A stretch of DNA of 36,881 bases from Isotricha intestinalis (GCA_023807065.1 JAJJLU010000497.1:1-36881); one strand, 5' to 3'. Shown: positions 10,901 through 19,297, counted from the stretch's first letter. Made by a program: numbers and translations. Notes: generated from the sequence alone by a model not told the origin.

Positions 10901-11247
10901 TTCCTAGAAAAATTCATAAAGATATTAATTATGGAAATAATATTGTAGTTAAAGCAATTCCTGAAAATTGGAAAACTTGGGATAAAATTAAAATTGAAAA
11001 ATCACTTACTTTACAAGAATTTTTTAATTATTTTTATAATAATTATAAAGTTAAAATTACTAATGTTATTAATTGTCATAATAGAAGTTTAAGTTCTTTT
11101 ACGGAAGAACAATTAAAAGAAAAAGTTGAAAAACTTTTAAATGATAATGATAATAAATGTAAGATTAATTTAGAAATTAAAGGATTAACTGAAAAGAATG
11201 AAAGAGTAGAAATGCCTTACATAGAATATTATTTTAAAAATGAATGA
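7946..11247 (+). CDS. UBA1-type ubiquitin-activating E1-like protein, probable pseudoenzyme (two exons)
   Basis: The coding sequence is join(7946..8050,8086..11247), 1088 aa, with a TGA stop. It has the whole E1 layout. An inactive adenylation half starts LYSKQLGAYG and continues GMRG|LGVEIAKN across the intron. An FCCH domain follows (about 190-270), then the second adenylation half (about 500-660 and 870-960), an SCCH domain with FWSGAKRQP near 780, and a C-terminal ubiquitin-fold domain from about 1009 (LTLQEFFNYF). In known E1s this protein adenylates ubiquitin and carries it on a cysteine. Here the key positions differ. The GxGxxG loop reads GCNSIG (510-515), NLNRQF reads NLNQQF (Arg to Gln550), ALDN reads TLVN (Mg-binding Asp to Val611), and the catalytic Cys aligns with Ile664 just before KQFP. 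The N-terminal Arg of the YSRQ motif is Lys10. No Cys lies between the IVP motif and KQFP; the nearest is Cys676. An Asn/Asp-rich insert of about 60 residues follows the FCCH domain. E1 homology is certain; loss of activity is inferred. Confidence 0.9.
8051..8085 (+). other. Spliceosomal intron, 35 nt, in the E1-like gene
   Basis: The intron begins GTATGC and ends ATTTAG, with a TACTAA branch-like box 15 nt before the 3' end. Removing it joins codon 35 (Gly of GMRG) to TTA and rebuilds the E1 motif G-x-R-G-L-G-V-E-I-A-K-N. Left in, it gives an in-frame TAA, and the downstream frame has no ATG where the open frame resumes. Confidence 0.93.
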
Positions 11248-11315
11248 TATATAAATTTGTATAAAATATTACATTTAATTTTTTAAAATAATATTAAATA
11301 ATATTTTAAATATAT

Positions 11316-12656
11316 TTACTTATATCCAATAGATTTTCCAAGAAATTGATAAATCATTAATCTATCATCATATTTCATTCCTCCAATTTTTTTCATTAAC
11401 CCAATTAAAACTTTTTTTTCATCAAAGAAATAAAATTGACTTAACCAAACATAAGTGAAAACTCCCATTAATAATTGACAATCCATTCTATCAGTTAATC
11501 CACCATGACCAGGAATAGTATCAGCAAAATCTTTAATATTAATAGCTCTTTTAAATCCACTTGCAAATAATCCTCCTAAAGGAGCTAAAATTCCAGCAAA
11601 TAAAGCCATTGCAAAAGTATGAAAATGTATATTTCTTATATAAAATTGTATTAAATTCCCTGTTAATGGATTTTTAAATGATAAATTATATAATATTTTT
11701 TTTAACTCTGAATTATCACATGTCATATGAAATTGCTTAAATGGTATTACTCCTATTTCAGTAACAGGACATAATAAAGGTTCATATGATGATAATAAAT
11801 TTGTTAAGATATATCCACATATTATAGTTGAAAAAAATCCTCCAATGAAACCTTCCCATGTTTTTTTAGGAGATAATAAACTTAATTGATGTTTTCCAAA
11901 CATTCTTCCCCATATATATGCTGTTATGTCATTTACTATTACTAAACTTGCTGGAAAAATAAACCAAAATATTCCATTAAATATATTTGAAACAATTAAA
12001 GATGAAGAAACTCCAAATATTAAAACTATAATATGGATATATGAAAATTGACGAAATTGATATCTATAATAACCTTTTGTTAATGTCCTTATAAAAATAA
12101 AGAATCCAAAAATATAAAGCATAAAACATATAAAACTATGATATATTAATAATTTATGTATTATAAGATATTTTGTTAAGGAAGGAATTTTTTCTCTAAT
12201 AGTTCTAACATAAAAAAAATAAATTCCTAAAATAAACATATACCAAGAAAATAAATAATATCCTTTAACTTCATGATTTCTATCTTTATAACGTGAAATA
12301 TCAATTAATTCAGAATTAATACAAATAATAATAAAAAGAACAAATAAAGCACAATAAAAATGACCCATAGATAAAATTAATATAAAAGAAAAAATCATAA
12401 TTAAACTCCAAATAGTTCTTACTTGAAGATCTCTCCATTTACTATTTCCACTATTTTCAGGAGGATTAAAACTTTTAGCAAAAGCATTTTGTAATTTTTC
12501 AAATTTACTTTTTTGTTTTTTTTCAAATGCTTTTTCAGTCTCAGAAGAAAAACAAGAAGCACTATCATTTTTATATTCAGGTTCTTTAGGTTTTTCACTT
12601 TTTTTTTCTTTCAAAGGTGTAGGTTCATTATCTTCATTAGCATATTTCTTTTTCAT
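11316..12656 (-). CDS. CDS1: CDP-diacylglycerol synthase (phosphatidate cytidylyltransferase)
   Basis: This 446-residue membrane enzyme should make CDP-diacylglycerol from CTP and phosphatidic acid, the precursor of phosphatidylinositol and cardiolipin. The N-terminal 75 or so residues are charged and probably cytosolic. About eight hydrophobic segments follow from residue 85 on. The family signature is complete near residues 364-390: SGFKR, then KDFADTIPGHGG, then LTDRMD, which fits the S-x-x-K-R-x4-K-D-x9-H-G-G-x-x-D-R-x-D pattern. The upstream motif AYIWGRMFGKH...SPKKTWEG, near 245-270, is also typical. Length matches eukaryotic CDS enzymes (about 440-460 aa), and ER membrane location is expected. 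The start is the only ATG consistent with the charged N-terminus. It is divergent from the Myb gene with 58 bases between the start codons and convergent with the E1-like gene, 68 bases apart. Confidence 0.96.
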   Translation of the reverse strand: MKKKYANEDNEPTPLKEKKSEKPKEPEYKNDSASCFSSETEKAFEKKQKSKFEKLQNAFAKSFNPPENSGNSKWRDLQVRTIWSLIMIFSFILILSMGHFYCALFVLFIIICINSELIDISRYKDRNHEVKGYYLFSWYMFILGIYFFYVRTIREKIPSLTKYLIIHKLLIYHSFICFMLYIFGFFIFIRTLTKGYYRYQFRQFSYIHIIVLIFGVSSSLIVSNIFNGIFWFIFPASLVIVNDITAYIWGRMFGKHQLSLLSPKKTWEGFIGGFFSTIICGYILTNLLSSYEPLLCPVTEIGVIPFKQFHMTCDNSELKKILYNLSFKNPLTGNLIQFYIRNIHFHTFAMALFAGILAPLGGLFASGFKRAINIKDFADTIPGHGGLTDRMDCQLLMGVFTYVWLSQFYFFDEKKVLIGLMKKIGGMKYDDRLMIYQFLGKSIGYK

Positions 12657-12714
12657 TTTATTATATAAATATTTAAAATAATAAAAATGATTTATTTCAT
12701 ATATATCGATAAAA

Positions 12715-13896
12715 ATGTTCGTTGTCTCCCAAAAGCCAAAAAAAAAATCAAAATTTATAATAAGAACAGAAGCATCTAGAATAATAAATCCTCCTCAAAA
12801 TATAATATTAAATCCTCAAATATCAAAAATAAATACATTAAACAATCAAATAAATAAAAATATAATTACTCAGAAAAATCAAGGAATAATAAAAAAAATA
12901 TTTCCAAAAAAACCAATGTTTAGATTAACATTTGTTCGTCCATCTCATAATCAAAATAAGCATAAAATAAAAAACGAAACAAAGAATAATTCAATGAATA
13001 ATAAAATAAAAACAAGAAGAAATAATTTATCTAATATAAAATATTCAAGTGGAAGATGGAAAGAAGATGAACATAAAAGATTTATTGAAGCAATAATAAA
13101 ATATGGAAATGATTGGAAACAAGTTCAAAAATATGTTAGAACTAGATCAAGTACTCAAGCAAGAAGTCATGCTCAAAAATTTTTTGTTAAAATTAAAAAA
13201 GCAAAAATTTTAGATTTTAATTTAGATTTATCTAAAACTTCAATTAAAATGTTTCATGATATGATAAAAGAAGCTCCTCAAGAAAAATATGATAAAATTT
13301 TATCTGCTTTAAATTCAGTTGCTTTTGAAAGAGGAAATAATTCAGAGAAGAAAAAAAGAGAAAAAGTAAATGAAAATAAAATTGATAATAATAATTTACA
13401 TAATAATAATATTTATAATTTAAAAGAAAAAGTTGATGATTTAAATGGTTCTATAACAGAAACAATAAATCCAATGAATCCCACAAATGATGATGCTAAT
13501 ATTAATTATATATTAAGTCAATTAATAAATAATTTAGCTGATGACAATGTTGAAATTATGGAACATTATCCTAATTTATCAGCTAGAAAAATTTCTTTTG
13601 ATTCTAATTTTGATAATAAATCTTATTTAAGTAAAAGAAGAAAAAGATCAAGTATAAGTTCATTTAATGATATTAAAAAAGGATTTAATGAGGATATTGT
13701 AAATGATAATTGTTATTTTGGGAGTAATAACAATAATAATATTCCTAATTTAAATATTAATTTTAATTCCAATATCGATATGTTATATAATCCAAATGAA
13801 AAAGGATTTGTTTCCTTAAATAATTCTAGAAAAGTAAGTCAAGATGAAGATTTTTTACTTAATGTATTAAAAGATAATAAAAAAAATAATAAATAA
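12715..13896 (+). CDS. SHAQKYF-class single-repeat Myb-like DNA-binding protein
   Basis: This is a 393-residue protein with one Myb/SANT repeat at about residues 112-160. It reads GRWKEDEHKRFIEAIIKYG, then DWKQVQKYV, and ends SHAQKFF (about 150-156), a variant of the SHAQKYF motif that defines the plant and Dictyostelium one-repeat Myb class. Two of the usual spaced Trp residues are present (W in GRW and W in NDW). In that class the repeat binds DNA as a transcription regulator, so a nuclear role is inferred. The N-terminal 100 residues are basic (Lys/Asn-rich, many PK pairs). The C-terminal half is acidic and Asn-rich and low in complexity, with a possible short conserved helix (DANINYILSQLINNLADD). 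The gene shares a 58-base intergenic region with the CDP-DAG synthase gene on the other strand. Confidence 0.9.
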   Translation: MFVVSQKPKKKSKFIIRTEASRIINPPQNIILNPQISKINTLNNQINKNIITQKNQGIIKKIFPKKPMFRLTFVRPSHNQNKHKIKNETKNNSMNNKIKTRRNNLSNIKYSSGRWKEDEHKRFIEAIIKYGNDWKQVQKYVRTRSSTQARSHAQKFFVKIKKAKILDFNLDLSKTSIKMFHDMIKEAPQEKYDKILSALNSVAFERGNNSEKKKREKVNENKIDNNNLHNNNIYNLKEKVDDLNGSITETINPMNPTNDDANINYILSQLINNLADDNVEIMEHYPNLSARKISFDSNFDNKSYLSKRRKRSSISSFNDIKKGFNEDIVNDNCYFGSNNNNNIPNLNINFNSNIDMLYNPNEKGFVSLNNSRKVSQDEDFLLNVLKDNKKNNK

Positions 13897-13991
13897 AAAA
13901 TAAAGATTTATTTATTATTAAATTATTATATTTAATAAATAAAAAATAATAGAAAATAAAGAAAAAATTTAAATTTATTTAATAAATATAA

Positions 13992-14311
13992 TTATCTTTT
14001 AATAAATCCAATTATTAAAGCAATAAATAATATTATAACACAAATTCCTCTCCAACTAGTGAAAAATTTTTTTAATCTTGAAGGTATACTAAAAATCCAT
14101 AAAATTTTCTCAACTGCCTTAATCATCATTTCAGAATCACCTTTTTCTCCCATTAAATTTGCTAATTGAGGAGATATCATTTTCATAATTTCTGGATTTT
14201 TCTTTATAAAATCTAACATTTGTTGAAAATCCATATTGCCTATATTTGGCATTTGAGGATTATTCATTGTTTGACTTCTATTTAAATTATTATTATTGTT
14301 ATTATTATTGC

Positions 14312-14358
<47 letters not shown>

Positions 14359-15674
14359 GTACCATAATTATAATTAGGAAAATTTTGCATCATTTTTAAA
14401 GATTCTGGTGTTAAACTCATTTTCATTAAATTTATTTGTTCATCTGTTAAATTCATTCCATGTGCTAACATCATATTTTTTAAAGTTTGATTATCCATAT
14501 TTTTCATTTGATTTACCATTACATTTAATTGCTCATCAGACATATTATTCAATTGACTTTTTGCTTGATTTATTTGATTCTCATCTAAATTAAAATTAGG
14601 TGAATTTGGAAAAGATGAATTCATATAATTTTCATTATGATAAGGATTTGTTGTTTTACTCCTATGAAAATCTTCTTTTGTATCTTCTATTTTTGGATGA
14701 TCATCATCTTCTTCTTTTTTTTTATTTTCTTTCTCTATTTCTTTTTCTAATTCATCTAATTTACTATTTTTCAATTCTTTATTAACTTTTTTATTTGAAC
14801 TTGTATCTATTTCATCTAAATTTTTTTCTTCTTTTTTTTCTTCTTTTTTTTCTTCTTTTTTTTCTTTCTCTTTTTTCTTTTTTTCTTCATTTTTTTTATC
14901 TTCTCTTTCTTTTCTCTTTAATTCTCTTTCTTTTTCTAATTCTTCATTACATTTATTAATATATGGTTCACAAGTTTTTTTTTCTTCTGAATTTCCAATT
15001 GCTTTAGCATTATCTAAATAACGAAAAGCTTTTTCATATTTTTTTTTATTTAATAAAGCAATACCCATTCTTAAATAACCTTTAAAACATTTATTTTTTT
15101 CTAAAACAATAGAACATTCATTAATAACTCCATCATAATCTTCAGTTTTTAATTTACAACTAGCAATATTTAATCTTGAAGCTCTTTCAATATCATTTAA
15201 TTCTTTAGAAAAAGCATTTTTAGCCATATCACTTGAAGTTTTAATTTCTTCTAAAACTTCATAATATTTCTTAATTGCATCTTCATATTTTCCATTTTTA
15301 AATAAATCATTCCCTTCATTTTTTAATTTATTTAAATTTTCAATTAAAGTACCTTTATAACTATCATTACTATTACTATTACTATTATTATTATTATTAT
15401 TATAATTATAATTTTGATTATTATACATTTGATTCGACATATCTTTCATTCTATTTAATTGAGAATCACTCATATTTCCCATTTGTTGAGTCATAGATCT
15501 AAACATTTGAGGAGTTATTCCACTCATTCCAGTTTGATTTAAATATAATTGAAGTTGTTCATCACTCATTCCTGAAAACATATTTGATGCATTTTTCATC
15601 ATTTCTGGTGTCATCATATTCTGCATATTTTTCATTTGCTCTGGAGATATATTTCTCATAAAATTAGGATTCAT
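13992..15674 (-). CDS. Tail-anchored TPR chaperone receptor, OEP61/TPR7-like
   Basis: The open frame runs nine bases further upstream, but only from a TTG. The first ATG, at 15674, gives 560 aa beginning MNPNFMRN. Residues 1-85 contain Met-rich helical repeats (SPEQMKNM, TPEMMKN, SDEQLQLY, TPQMFRSM). A TPR domain spans about 112-250. All five carboxylate-clamp positions that hold the EEVD tail of Hsp70/Hsp90 are visible: Lys118, Asn122, Asn169, Lys198 and Arg202. An EEKK-repeat linker follows, then more Met-rich repeats, a long Asn run, and a C-terminal hydrophobic helix (ICVIILFIALIIGFI) ending in KR. This order matches plant OEP61/TPR7, tail-anchored chaperone-docking receptors of the ER or plastid envelope. 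ER membrane location with the TPR domain in the cytosol is inferred. The gene is convergent with the Myb gene, 95 bases apart. Confidence 0.88.
14287..14358. repeat. (ATT)n microsatellite encoding an Asn run
   Basis: An ATT/ATTATT tract with three interruptions (GTT, GCT, GTA-like) lies inside the TPR receptor gene. Read on the minus strand it is a run of AAT/AAC codons giving about 24 Asn with a single Ser. It sits between the second Met-rich repeat block and the C-terminal helices, in a linker. Confidence 0.9.
14826..14870. repeat. Tandem 12-base repeat encoding EEKK units
   Basis: Repeats of TTCTTCTTTTTT on the plus strand encode successive Glu-Glu-Lys-Lys units in the charged linker of the TPR receptor. 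A very similar block, on the other strand and in an unrelated gene, lies at about 17990-18040. Confidence 0.8.
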
Positions 15675-15786
15675 TTTTTCCAAATAAAAGAATTATAAGT
15701 TTTATTATATTAAATTTAAATATTCATTTTTTTAATCATAATTTTATTAAATTACCTTAATAAATTATTTTTTTTCCTTAATTTTT

Positions 15787-17007
15787 TTATTTTTGTGATT
15801 CTTCTTTTAATTCTTCTTTCTCAGGTTTAATATCTTCTTCATTTTTCTCATTTTCTTCTTTTTTTCCTGATTCTCTATTTTTATTATATAATTCTTCTAT
15901 TTTTTTATCAATTTCATCAAAACCAGAAATTTTTTCTCTTTTATGTTTTTGTTTATCTTTATTTTTTGAAAATTCCTTTAATTCACTTTTTATATTTTCA
16001 ACATATGCTTTTTTATCATTTGAATTTTTTAAATCATATTTCTTTACTTTATATTGATGTAATAAACTATTTTTTATTCCACTGCTTTCTAAAATTGTTT
16101 TTTGTTCTCTTTCTAGTTTTTCTAAAAATGTATTTTTTTGATTTTTATTTAAATAAGTTTTATTATTTATTTTATAATCATTTAAATGGTTAATTCCTTT
16201 AGAAAAACTAATAATATTATTTGATTTTAAAGGTTTATTTGCAACTTTATTTATTTTTTCATCTAAAGTTTTCATCATTTTATTATTTGAAGCATAAGTT
16301 TTATAAATAGAAATAAAATAATCTGAATTATTCTTATTTCTTGTAATTGAATTATTTAAATTTTCATTATTTTCTGATTTTATATTATTATTATTTTCAT
16401 TTGTTGGTAAAACAATATTTTTTTTTAAAATCGATGTTTTTAATAAAGAAGAATTTTTATTTAAATTTTCATTTGGATTATAAATTGGTTTATTCATTTC
16501 TTTTGGTTTTGGTTTTACTTCTTTTTCATTATTTTCTTTTTCTTCTTTTTGAAAATCATTAACTGGTTTAATTATTGATTCTAACTTAGATGCTTCAAAA
16601 TTTATTTCTTTTTTTTCGTTTTCATTTTTTTTATTTGTTTCATCTGTTAAAGAAAAATTTATATGAGATAATATTTTTTCTCTATTTTTATCTTCTGGTA
16701 AATCTTCTGATAAAAATTCTAAATCTTTTGAAACTTTCTTTTCTGAAAATTTGATAATATCTGATAATGTTTCTTTTTTTGGAGTTGATGATTCTTTTTT
16801 TAATTTTTCTTCGATTTCTTTTATTTTTAATGATTCTTTTCCTGAAAATATTATATCAATTTTTTCTTTTATATTTGAATCATCTCCATTTTCTACTTTT
16901 TCACTTATTTCTTTTAATAAATCTTCTTTTTGTATTTCTTCTTCTTTATTGTTTGAATTTATAATTTTTTCATTCATAAATACATCAAATGTTTCTTTGT
17001 CAGACAT
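15787..17007 (-). CDS. Unrecognised charged, mostly disordered protein, 406 aa
   Basis: No family is recognised. The protein is 406 residues, Lys/Glu/Asn-rich, with no Cys, no membrane segment and no signal peptide. The first 170 residues are acidic (many EKK and EEE groups). The middle is Asn-rich. Residues about 240-370 are basic and look the most structured (NIISFSKGINHLNDY, FLEKLEREQKTILESSG, KLHQYKVKKYDL-like spacing), ending in a predicted helix (FDEIDKKIEELYNKNRE). The C-terminal 30 residues are again Glu/Lys-rich. The composition suggests a cytoskeletal or nuclear linker protein, but nothing in the sequence decides it. It is divergent from the ArfGAP-like gene, 207 bases apart, with a 12-base inverted repeat between them. 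Confidence 0.8.
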   Translation of the reverse strand: MSDKETFDVFMNEKIINSNNKEEEIQKEDLLKEISEKVENGDDSNIKEKIDIIFSGKESLKIKEIEEKLKKESSTPKKETLSDIIKFSEKKVSKDLEFLSEDLPEDKNREKILSHINFSLTDETNKKNENEKKEINFEASKLESIIKPVNDFQKEEKENNEKEVKPKPKEMNKPIYNPNENLNKNSSLLKTSILKKNIVLPTNENNNNIKSENNENLNNSITRNKNNSDYFISIYKTYASNNKMMKTLDEKINKVANKPLKSNNIISFSKGINHLNDYKINNKTYLNKNQKNTFLEKLEREQKTILESSGIKNSLLHQYKVKKYDLKNSNDKKAYVENIKSELKEFSKNKDKQKHKREKISGFDEIDKKIEELYNKNRESGKKEENEKNEEDIKPEKEELKEESQK

Positions 17008-17104
17008 TATTTTTTATTTATTAAATATATAAATTATAAATTTGATATAATTATGAATTATCATAATTATTTTATCATAATTCTTTTATTAATTTTTATA
17101 AAAA

Positions 17105-17142
17105 TCTAGAAAAATAAAAAATGGATATTCTATTTTTCTAGA
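17105..17142. repeat. 12-bp perfect inverted repeat in a divergent intergenic region
   Basis: The arms TCTAGAAAAATA (17105-17116) and TATTTTTCTAGA (17131-17142) are exact inverse complements separated by 14 bases. They lie about 100 bases from the start codon of the disordered-protein gene and about 70 bases from that of the ArfGAP-like gene. The TCTAGA ends are GC-richer than the surroundings. A shared operator or a UTR hairpin is possible, but nothing distinguishes them here. Confidence 0.6.
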
Positions 17143-17214
17143 AAGTAAAAATTAAAATTCCATAAATTTGATATATATAATTATCAAAATTTATTTATTT
17201 CAATTAAAAAAAAT

Positions 17215-18174
17215 ATGTTTTATTTCAACGATTTATTCAATAATGGTTTTGGAAACAATTATGGATATAGGACACCAAGATATGATAATAGAAGTATTAT
17301 TCTTAGAAAATTATATAATGACAGTATGAATTATATGTGCTTTGATTGTCATAAACAAGGTGAAATGCCACATTTTATTGATATAAAAAACGGAATATTT
17401 CTTTGTTTAAATTGTGCTCAAAAACATTCATCTTTACCAAAAGAAATAAGTCAAATCATAAGTAACAATTTAAGAGAAATGAGTGAAGAAAATTTAATGA
17501 TTTTATATTATTCTGGTAATAAAAAATTATATGAATTTATGAATGAAGAATTTCCAGGATTGAAAAATATGAGTTTTGAACAAATATATACCAGTAAAGC
17601 AATGGAATATTATAGACAATTAATTAAATCTCAAGCTTTTGATTTAAGAAGTCCAATTAAACCAAATAGAAATGAAGGTTATGTTAGTATTTATCAAAAA
17701 GAAAAAATAAACAAGAATAATGATAATATTAAAAAACAAAATAATATTAGAAATAATGATAGTAATGATATATTTAGTGAATTTAATAAAACTTTTGGAA
17801 ACTTTTTCGGTGAAAATGATTTATTTAATACAAAGCCTTTTCAAAATCAAAGAAATGAAAGAAATTCAGAAAATAATAATATTAAAAATGAAAAACCAAA
17901 AGAGAAAAAAATAAATAAAATAGAAAATGATAGTGCAGAAGAAGAAACAGGAGATGAATGTGATGAAAAAACTACCAATAAAAATATAGAAAAAAAGGAA
18001 GAAAAAAAGGAAGAAAAAAAAGAAGAAAAAAAAGAAATTAAAAAGGAGGATATAAATAAGATAGAAAATCCAAAAAGAAATTTCGAAATTAAAAAGACTT
18101 CAAATAATATAAATATAAATCAATTGGGATGTATAGATATGTATCCTGATGCTTTAGCAATAACAATGTGCTAA
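17215..18174 (+). CDS. ArfGAP-fold protein lacking the arginine finger
   Basis: This 319-residue protein has an ArfGAP-type zinc finger at about residues 24-140: Cys42-x2-Cys45-x18-Cys64-x2-Cys67. The flanking motifs NGIFLCLNC, HSSLPKEIS and YYSGNKKLYEFM correspond to G-x-F-x-C-x-x-C, H-R-x-L-G-x-x-I-S and G-N-x-x-x-N-x-x-x-E. In known ArfGAPs the Arg after His supplies the catalytic finger for GTP hydrolysis on Arf. Here that residue is Ser72. The usual Trp of P-x-W is Phe, and the finger loop is two residues longer than the common x16. It therefore probably binds without stimulating GTPase activity, somewhat like AGFG/stromal-type members; this is inference. The second half is Asn/Lys-rich with EEKK repeats, and ends in a distinctive short tail (GCIDMYPDALAITMC) that may be a docking motif. 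Confidence 0.83.
   Translation: MFYFNDLFNNGFGNNYGYRTPRYDNRSIILRKLYNDSMNYMCFDCHKQGEMPHFIDIKNGIFLCLNCAQKHSSLPKEISQIISNNLREMSEENLMILYYSGNKKLYEFMNEEFPGLKNMSFEQIYTSKAMEYYRQLIKSQAFDLRSPIKPNRNEGYVSIYQKEKINKNNDNIKKQNNIRNNDSNDIFSEFNKTFGNFFGENDLFNTKPFQNQRNERNSENNNIKNEKPKEKKINKIENDSAEEETGDECDEKTTNKNIEKKEEKKEEKKEEKKEIKKEDINKIENPKRNFEIKKTSNNININQLGCIDMYPDALAITMC
17990..18040. repeat. Tandem 12-base repeat encoding EEKK units
   Basis: The unit AAGGAAGAAAAA recurs with minor changes and encodes about four Glu-Lys-Lys-Glu units in the C-terminal linker of the ArfGAP-like protein. It closely mirrors the EEKK block at 14826-14870 in the TPR receptor gene. Slippage of purine-rich codons is the simplest origin. 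Confidence 0.75.
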
Positions 18175-18319
18175 AAGAATAATATATAATTATAATGTAT
18201 TCTAAGGATAAAAATGTTTTTTAAATGATATAAATAAATAAATTATAATATATAGTTATTTAAATATATTTAAAAATTATATAATTTATATTAAATTTTT
18301 TTTAATTAACTTATAAATA

Positions 18320-19258
18320 TTAAATATTTAAAGTAATTGTTAAAATAACAGGTTTATGATCTGAAAAAGAGATATTAGGTAAAGAAGTATAATTTTCACA
18401 TTTATAATTATCTAAATTTATACTATAAAAAATTCTATCTGTAAAAGAAGGAATATGATCTTCACTATCATTCACAAATTCACATCCAATAACATTTTTA
18501 ACCTTATAAGTAGGTTCAAATTCAATTGAATTTTCTTTAAAATTTCTCATATTTAATTCTCCTTTCTTAATAGAATTATTCCATTGATCTAAATCTAAAA
18601 CTTGCGAATTAAAACTTTTTTCATTGGATAATTTATTAGCATTTTCTAAAGAAATTTCACTTCTTGAATTAAAATCACCTAAAAAAACACAAACATCAAA
18701 TTTATTTATAACATCCCATCCTTTCAAATCAACACAATTTAACATTTCTTTTTCATTAGAAATAACAATATTATTGGTGATGGTATTATAATGTTGAATT
18801 CTTATATGATGTTTTTTTTTAAAAGCAGATAAATGACAATTAATAAATAAGAATTTAATATTAAATAATTTAAACCAAATATAATTTGCACCTTTATTAG
18901 CAATAAATCCATAAAAACCAGTTTTAATGAAATTACTTCCAATAAATTGAATATTCCTTTTATCTTTGATTAACTCATTTTTAATAAAAATTATTAAATG
19001 TAATGGACCTAAAGTGACAGATTTTAATTGAACAATATTAAATTGATTAAAATAATTTTGAAGTAATTCTTCCCATAACTTTTTATCTTGAATAAAAAGA
19101 GATTGAAATATAGGTCTTAAACATTCTTGTGTTCCTATAACATATAAATCATAATCTTTATAATTATTAAATAATTCATTAACTTCTTTATCTGTAGGTG
19201 ATAAACCATGTAAATTCCAAGTAACACAAAATATTTTTAAATTTATTTTTTTATCCAT
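18320..19258 (-). CDS. Inositol-polyphosphate 5-phosphatase (IPPc domain)
   Basis: At 312 residues this is almost exactly one IPPc catalytic domain. Enzymes of this family remove the 5-phosphate of PI(4,5)P2, PI(3,4,5)P3 or soluble inositol phosphates with Mg2+. The motifs appear in order: TWNLHG (13-18), GTQEC with the metal-binding Glu45, GFYGFIANKGA (about 116-126), INCHLSA (about 138), GDFNSRSE (about 192-199), FEPTYK (about 243), PSFTDRIFYS (about 271-280) and SDHKP (about 300-304). The catalytic Asp/Asn of GDFN and the Asp-His of SDH are intact, so activity is expected. The basic residue usually before P-x-W is His, and the Trp is Phe. There is no SH2, C2, SAC or CaaX region, so it is a minimal, presumably cytosolic form. 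It is convergent with the ArfGAP-like gene, 145 bases apart. Confidence 0.94.
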   Translation of the reverse strand: MDKKINLKIFCVTWNLHGLSPTDKEVNELFNNYKDYDLYVIGTQECLRPIFQSLFIQDKKLWEELLQNYFNQFNIVQLKSVTLGPLHLIIFIKNELIKDKRNIQFIGSNFIKTGFYGFIANKGANYIWFKLFNIKFLFINCHLSAFKKKHHIRIQHYNTITNNIVISNEKEMLNCVDLKGWDVINKFDVCVFLGDFNSRSEISLENANKLSNEKSFNSQVLDLDQWNNSIKKGELNMRNFKENSIEFEPTYKVKNVIGCEFVNDSEDHIPSFTDRIFYSINLDNYKCENYTSLPNISFSDHKPVILTITLNI

Positions 19259-19297
19259 TTTTAAATATTAAGTTAATTTATAAATATATTTTAAAAA

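Noticed and set aside
15681..15683. TTG-led starts for the TPR receptor (15683), the C9orf85 homologue (32508) and the small helical protein (35933)
   Set aside because: Each has an ATG a few codons inside, and for the C9orf85 homologue the ATG gives the family N-terminus. The longer versions only add upstream codons.
7946..18174. A ubiquitin or membrane-traffic gene cluster acting as one system
   Set aside because: Orientation is mixed, each gene has its own intergenic region, and the shared themes are common in any eukaryotic genome. No operon-like spacing is present.
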